Source: Phoronis australis (lineage: Eukaryota > Phoronida > Phoronidae). Taken from it: a stretch of 64,000 nt of DNA. A model generated the notes under the pieces. The model was not told the DNA's origin. It searched no databases and saw only the letters and a program-made list of their open reading frames with translations. Shown in pieces: positions 58,175 to 64,000 of this stretch. The position numbers were made by a program, and so were the translations under genes. The DNA lies in contig NMRA01000092.1 in assembly GCA_002633005.1 (NCBI GenBank), positions 649,170-713,169 on the forward strand, read 5' to 3'. Positions within the stretch are counted from its first letter, which is position 1, and each line of letters starts with the position of its first letter.

Positions 58175-61100
58175 CTGCAGGCTGCCACTATAAAACAAGA
58201 CAGATAATTCTGGCCTTCCATACCATAGGCTGCCGCTTTAAAACGCAATTCAAAGTTGATCTTTAAAAACACAAACAGTACTGAAAGTATACAAAATGTC
58301 ACTTAAAGAGCAATAGAATTTCAGATTATGTACCAAAGGGGATTTGTTATTCTTTTAATAACATGAATTTTTAAGTTTAAATTGTAAAGTTAATACAAAA
58401 AGTAAACTTGATCTGCAGAACCCAGCTCAGTTCAGCAGCAAGGCACTTTCAAGGCCATTCAGATTTCTTCAAATAAATGCTTCCTCAGACAAAACTTCAA
58501 AATGCTTCTTGTCAAACACAGAACCAACAAGACTTACAAAAAATATTTATTCACATGTCACAGTCGCACTTCCAGATGTTTCACAAGTAACAAATGATCA
58601 TAGTATAATCAAAGCATGCACTGCAAAGATACAACTGGCAATTTCCCACGATTTAGTATAATTACAATTCAATTTAATTTGTTCTAGTATAAAAACTAAA
58701 AGCAACTCGAAACGAAAATAATTAATTAGGCTGCCCATAAACTATTGTTTGTTACAGCGTGTTAATTTTTTGTTGTACCAAATAAGTTGTACCGGTATTT
58801 ACAATTGAAAAAATATTTCACAACATATCAAATAAGCCAGTTATGTAGCACACATACTTTACAGTCACTTACACAGAAGTGAACAGTATCTAAATCACCA
58901 AAGTTAAGAGGGAAGAAATGGTTCAGAAGTCAGAGTTAGAAATACCCTGACTGTAGTATCCAAGCCCTGAAATACAGACCACAAATTGTATGTTGTACAC
59001 TAACCATGGGCGAGAGCTTAGATACTATGTCATGACCTACTGTGGCTCACAGCTGATTGGCCAGTGTACTCTTGGATTCGACCAATGGGATGTAGGCAGA
59101 GTGTAATGTGATGAAAACTGGAGGCAGTATTCCAGACACGTACAGCACATGCCAAACATATTCAGACAAAATGAACCGGAATTGCCATCATGACGGCTGA
59201 GCAGAAGTTGAATTTATCACCAGAGTAGTCTTTCCTCACGAACGAGAATGAAGAGGAATTAAAAGGAAAGTATGGTCGCTAAGCAATTATGTAATTAGAA
59301 TTTTGCCACCTTAATAGTTATTACCAGTCATTTTTGCTGTTAACAGAATTAGCTGTCATAACCGGAAAACAGAATTTTGTCCTATTACTTTTGTCTTGTG
59401 CTGTAGTCTCAATGATAACTTGCTGCACTTACGAACAGGCTTTAAATGAAAATACCCATAACATCAGAACACATGTACAACTAAAGCTCAATATTCATTA
59501 CACACAGCTTGTCACATCCATGGACCTCTCATTCAACTTCACTGTTGACTGAACTCAGTACGCTTGTGTTTTTCCCACCTCTGAAAAATGACAAACAAGG
59601 AATTTAATGGAATAATACAGTGTAGAGTTACTGTATTGCAAACAGTGATAATTCCATAGTAAGAGCTATTAATCTATCAGTTTTGCAAATTTGCTTTGTT
59701 ATTTAGCTTGAGATGTCGAAGTCAGTAGTTGAATACTACGATGTGTGAAAGAACCTAGAGAGAGACTTGCAATGTGAACAGAAAGACAAGATGTACTATT
59801 TAATGAAATGAATCAAACCTGCACCCTGGACTTATGTTGTCACAAAACTTGAGTTTTACAATAGCAGCTGCAACTCTACAAAATCAACTGCTACAAAACA
59901 ACTTCACACGATGTCATCCAACACTTCTACTTTATCAAAATGAAAATTTTGCAACAAACAATAATTACGTTTTATCTCTATATCCAGTCAGAAAACAGAC
60001 TATGCCAGCCTTACCTCAGTCGTCGTGACCTCTTCACCTTGAGGACGACAGGACTGTCATCTGCTGTAGTGGGATCTTTGAAGACGGGCTCCTTTAGAGT
60101 CGTGTCGACATTCTCTTGTCCTTCTCTGGAAACAAGTGAGATATCAAATGTTAATTGCCAAAACATTCAAAAAACACTGCTCTGGTTCTGACACTCATAT
60201 GACAATGAACTAAAGCCCTCCCCCTCCCTTGTTGGGTAAGCAACACTCGGCATTTTTATGAGAGGTGGCAGAAATATTTTCAGACTTATATTCATTAGGT
60301 CAAATGAAGTGACCACAGGTGGAGTGCTGAACAGAATTAAAAACGTTTGCAATATACATTTCCACGCCAGTTTCAGAATTACATATTTATAAATGAGACA
60401 AATGTTATAAAGGATGATGCAGTTCAACAATAGACAACATACTTTTCAGTTGCATCAGCTGTCTTGTGTCTCCCTCTGGTGGCAGGAGTCTTGGGTGCAG
60501 GAGTCCTTGATGTGGATGAGGTCGATTTGCCTATAACAGTAAGGTAGCATTTGTAATCAGACATATTGAAAGCCATTTGTGGCACTTCAGCCGTGGAGAA
60601 CTAGGCACTTAAGTAGTTATAACAACACAAGCAACTGCAAGAGTTGAGTAAGGTGGCAGTTAAGGTCATGTAGGACCCCATCGACAAGTCTGCAATCAGC
60701 TAAACATCTAGAAAACTGTAGTTTAACCTAGAAAAAGTACACATTTTTTGAAAGTAGAAAGTCTTTTGTTTTTATACTATTCTAACATTGATCAGGTCAC
60801 ATGACTTTTTATTAAAATTTGGCACAAGAAAAGGGTACATTCATAGCAAAAATGGGTAAATATGGTTTTGTTTGATATTAATTTCAAGATGAAATCTTAA
60901 AAACACTGCCAGAGTTTTCTGAATTATCAATACAATAATGATTGTTTCATAAAAATCATAAGTCTCACTGACTGATAGCTGCTCTTGCAAAATTCCCAAC
61001 AGTGAGTAAAGCATAGTAACTGCCAGTTTCATGCGATTCTGATCTGGCATTTGTGATGTTCTCAACTTGGGTTAACAACAGTGAGGTCATATGGTCTATG

Positions 61101-62598
61101 CCCCAAACTGATGAGCTGGTGTTCTTCACACCTTGGACAGAGTTTCTCCTTAGTTCTAAAAACATCTCTTCCTCACCGAGATTATCGTGCGATCTCAACT
61201 GAAGTGCAAAGTTGAAGAGCTTCTGGACAGCTGTCCATATTCGGCATGATAAAATCTACACATCATAAGGTAAATAATCAACTCAAAACTTTTGAAAATT
61301 AGTAAATGAATAGCTTGGGATGTTGCATTGTACACCTATAGTAATGTGACATGTAGCAGGCCTTTGTTGTTTAGCACAGAACTCACTGCAAATAAGCCAG
61401 CAAGTGTCAATTGACAGATGGTTGCCTTACCTTTCTTTCGTATTCTTGATATACTCTCATCAGCCAATGACAGACACGTGTCATCTACAGTGCTGCCCTC
61501 CTGTGTTCCATCCAACACAGTTGTATCAGCATCCAGAGTCTAAATGGAATGTAAGATTTCACTAAAGATTGTAAGCATATAATGTCAACACAGGGACACC
61601 AATGGCACAAAATTGAAAGTGAAGAATGAGGTAGTTCCAATACAATACATTATTTTGTGCCTGTGACTGTGGGAATAAGATATGAGGTACAGCAGTTTTC
61701 ATGAAAACTTTCTGGTGTTAAAGATCAAATTTCTTCGCAGGCGTATTTGCTGTTACACAGCACCATCATCGCGCGCTCTTATTAACTGGTTGAATTGAAA
61801 TTGTCTACAACAAAACACCTGGGATTTGCTTGCCCATTCGAACTGTCTTGGCAACTGAAACTAACCAGTCGAGACACGCAACACAGTGTCCCTCATCTGA
61901 AGCAATAACCTCTCAGTTGGTCTCGAGCCTAGATACTATTTCTAATCTCGGTAAGGTAAAAGATGGAACTGATTTTATTACAGTAAGTGGCCAAAGTCAA
62001 GTTTTTCGACAGAAGGCACAGCTTCTTAACTGTAAGCCAGATGTCAGCCTTTCGCAAATTTCTGATGCCAAGAAGTGCTGCTTATTCAGAAGTTCCCAAT
62101 ATTAAAGGTGTTGAAAACTCACCTGTCAAAAACCTAACTGTTAATTTTGACAACCTGCAGTTATGTGATTGGCCTTAACTCATTTCTTACTCGAATTAGG
62201 GGGGATTTCTGGGCCTTGAAAGTTCGTCATTACTTCAGATAAAGGTCAACAAGTTGACTTGTTACAGCAGGTCATTTTACGCACCCCAGCGAATCGCTCA
62301 TTATTTCCAAGGTCAGATACCATTTCTAATCTACGAAAGGCACACGGAGATCAGTTTTATAGTGGCAAGCGGTCTAAATAAAAAGTGTGGTTCCTTGACA
62401 GAATGCAGGTTTATAGCAGCTTTAACAAACAACACAAATGCATTAGCTTGGGTGATATCCACTCACGGCCAGTGACTGGTCTGTTGCAGCCTCGACTTGT
62501 GTACTGTCATCCACTGTCTCACCAGCTGAAAGGAGCATCTCCTTGATGACGTGGGAGTACTTCTCCACCAGCTTGAGTGACGGCTTATCTTTCACTTC
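57817..62598 (-). CDS. Unrecognised gene, 3' part: basic Ser/Thr-rich protein tail
   Basis: Exons 62467-62598, 61431-61539, 60443-60530, 60015-60125 and probably 57817-58174 join in consistent phase to about 265 residues; 5' exons lie off the right edge. The first exon encodes a helix-like segment (KLVEKYSHVIKEML). Next come acidic Thr/Asp repeats of the type TVDDS and TVDDT, then a basic linker (TPAPKTPATRGRHKT). Exons four and five join at KRSRRLSFSVYKSPRRASRG. RRLSF fits the loose RVxF pattern for protein phosphatase 1 docking and RRxS sites suit basophilic kinases. The composition suggests a nuclear or chromatin protein, which is inference only; no family was recognised. The last exon has a weaker acceptor and its later half looks less protein-like. 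Confidence 0.6.
59130..59410 (-). repeat. R1 dispersed repeat, copy 4 (inverted)
   Basis: The reverse complement shows the same landmarks: 'caagacaaaagtaatagg', 'gctaattctgttaacagcaa', 'gataaattcaacttctgctc' and 'gccgtcatgatggcaatt'. It lies in the last intron of the right-hand gene. Confidence 0.7.
60015..60125 (-). CDS. Right-hand gene, exon d
   Basis: 111 bases between TGTTTCCAG and GTAAG. It encodes EGQENVDTTLKEPVFKDPTT, then ADDSPVVLKVKRSRRL, with split codons matching both neighbours. Confidence 0.7.
60277..60368. repeat. R4 half-copy
   Basis: Shares 'attcattaggtca', 'ggagtgctga', 'acgtttgcaatata' and 'tttccacgcc' with the right arm and flank of the palindrome at 26660-26740. Confidence 0.6.
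60443..60530 (-). CDS. Right-hand gene, exon c
   Basis: 88 bases between a GTTATAG acceptor and GTATGT. It encodes KSTSSTSRTPAPKTPATRGR, then HKTADATE: basic, Pro/Thr-rich, probably disordered. Confidence 0.7.
60655..60960 (-). repeat. R3 dispersed repeat (inverted)
   Basis: The reverse complement has 'aagatttcatcttgaaat', 'aaaagtcatgtgacctgatc' and 'aaaagactttctactttc' in R3 order. Confidence 0.6.
61431..61539 (-). CDS. Right-hand gene, exon b
   Basis: 109 bases between a CATTTAG acceptor and GTAAG. It encodes TLDADTTVLDGTQEGSTVDD, then TCLSLADESISRIRKK. Repeated TVLDGT and TVDDT phrases also occur in exon a (TVDDST), suggesting an internal degenerate repeat. Confidence 0.7.
61910..62420. 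repeat. Pair of diverged direct repeats
   Basis: 'gatactatttctaatctcgg' near 61930 and 'gataccatttctaatctacg' near 62317 begin two similar stretches about 390 bases apart, each continuing through 'gatcagttttata'- and 'ttcgacagaa'-like phrases. They lie between exons a and b. Confidence 0.45.
62467..62598 (-). CDS. Right-hand gene, exon a (first exon in window)
   Basis: 132 bases, phase 0, between GTTTATCAG and GTGAGT. It encodes EVKDKPSLKLVEKYSHVIKE, then MLLSAGETVDDSTQVEAATD and QSLA. It is the most protein-like exon of this gene. The preceding exon is not in the window. Confidence 0.75.
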
Positions 62599-64000
62599 CT
62601 GATAAACAACATAAAATAAACATGAGATCTAATAGACAACAGCATAATACATTGCAATCAGACGGCCCTGGCAGCAGTTTGATTCATTTGGCAATACTAG
62701 TAAAGCTACAACTGGGATCATTTCAGCATTATCGAATATCTAGATAACTTAGTTACGGGTGGATTTAGGTTAGGGGGCGTGGAGTGATGGACACGGATAA
62801 AACAATTACTGCTAGCACCGACTTGATGTCCTACGCAGAAGGTGTACTTGTTTGGTCCCCCCCCCCCGATATCCTAGATCCACCAGTGTTAAGTTTTCAC
62901 GTGAGAAAAGTCGTGTCTTTAACCTAGATGAAAGATGAAAAAGCTTCACAGACAGTATAGAATGGCAAATTCTACATATCATATAACGTAGAAAAAAATC
63001 CGAAACTAAAAGAGGCGATCCAGATCCTCTAAAGGATACACTTGTGTGTCGAAAAGTAGAATAAATATATGTAGATAAAACAACAAAAATGGATTACTGA
63101 AATTTTCCGATATAATAACATCCTTCGTCAACAGAAACAGAAATAAAGTAAAATCAAACACTATATGACAATTGACATCTGATATATGACGTAACGAACA
63201 TGATACATTATAACGCCATATATCAGATGTCAATTGTCATATAGTGTTCGATTTTACTTTAATTCCGTTTCTGTTGACGAAGGATGATATTATATCCGAA
63301 AATTTCAGCGATCCATTTTTGTTGTTTTATTTAAGTATATTTATTCTACGTATCAAAGCATTCTTAAAATTGAAGACAATGTTATAAAGCAAAATATTCT
63401 AAAATTTAGGAACTTTACTGTGATCAAATGTCCCTATAACCCTATTCACAAATGGGGTAAAACAATGCTTTTGCCAGTAATGTGAAAAGTTACAGATGTC
63501 ACTTTTGCTGGTCCTTTGCTGGAGGTTTGAGTTAACCCAAAACTACTGGCATTTTGGCTAGCACTTTTCTAACAAGACAGCTTATTTCATAGGACATATA
63601 TGTGCATGGGATACAGGCCTTTGTTTATCACTCCAGTAATCAATAGAATGCAGTGTATGGATGTTTTTCTTTTTTTTGTCGTAAATTTTAACTTTCAAAG
63701 CAATTTGGGTAATGTGGAAAACTAACTACTGGCAAAAATTACACCTAAACAGATGGTACGCCTGTCTGGATAAATCTCTAATACTTTCTCTACTGCAAAA
63801 ACTGCTAGAATTGTTGCCACTCATGTGAACCTAGTTTCAGGGCTTGGAATGACCAATGACAAAAAACGCGGAAACTTTTACGGCCCAAATCATGCGCGCT
63901 ACTCAGCCTTGAAATGATCGATGTGAACCTTTCCCTGACAAAAATCGGGAAGACTAAAAAAAAAAAAAAAAACGTTACTACCATCAGTAGCATGCGTCTG
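62599..64000. other. Intron of the right-hand gene, repeat-bearing
   Basis: No exon found. It holds a C run at about 62859-62868, a fold-back element at 63056-63349 and an A run near 63956. Confidence 0.5.
63056..63349. mobile_element. Fold-back (hairpin) element
   Basis: Arms 63056-63188 and 63217-63349 are reverse complements with scattered mismatches (for example 'cgtcaacagaaacagaaat' against 'attccgtttctgttgacg'), around a 28-base centre. No frame is present. It resembles a non-autonomous fold-back transposon. Confidence 0.8.

Noticed and set aside
60965-61198. 77-codon minus-strand frame between exons b and c of the right-hand gene
   Set aside because: The phase of exons b and c already joins without it, and no strong splice sites frame it; kept out of the gene model.

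Overview
The window is nuclear genomic DNA of an animal, probably an invertebrate. It is AT-rich, genes are split into short exons with GT-AG introns, dispersed repeats fill introns and intergenic DNA, and three isolated N characters mark assembly joins. The two recognisable genes (a sarcoglycan and a type I inositol-polyphosphate 5-phosphatase) are animal families. An amphioxus, hemichordate or similar invertebrate is plausible, but the species cannot be fixed from the sequence alone. Most open frames are short and random; the real genes were rebuilt by joining exons whose splice phases agree.

Layout. (1) 417-5961, plus strand: the last five coding exons of an alpha/epsilon-type sarcoglycan, covering the membrane span and cytoplasmic tail; upstream exons lie off the left edge. 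(2) 5962-15060: repeat-rich DNA, with one convincing minus-strand terminal exon at 10172-10338 that ends in a PDZ-ligand-like ETGV. (3) 15061-52291, minus strand: a complete INPP5A-type gene of 14 coding exons, 1893 coding bases and 630 residues. All catalytic motifs are present. A C-terminal extension of about 240 residues ends in a CaaX box (CAIL). Intron 1 is about 15.8 kb. (4) 52292-57816: upstream flank of INPP5A and intergenic DNA with repeats. (5) 57817-62598, minus strand: the 3' part of an unrecognised gene encoding a basic, Ser/Thr-rich, nuclear-looking tail; its 5' exons lie beyond the right edge.

The most unusual structure is in INPP5A. A 32-bp minisatellite of about ten units begins inside exon 9 and runs into intron 9. 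Each unit copies the last codons of the exon and its 5' splice site, so the true donor is followed by about eight near-identical decoy donors. Two of the three N characters are bordered by structures that look like assembly artefacts: an 83-bp perfect inverted repeat at 19949 and a near-identical 373-bp direct duplication at 33155.

Repeats include at least four dispersed families (called R1 to R4 here), a tRNA-derived SINE, fold-back elements, TIR elements and several minisatellites. The genes show no sign of acting in one pathway. Sarcoglycan belongs to the dystrophin-associated membrane complex, INPP5A terminates Ins(1,4,5)P3 signalling at membranes, and the right-hand gene is unassigned.
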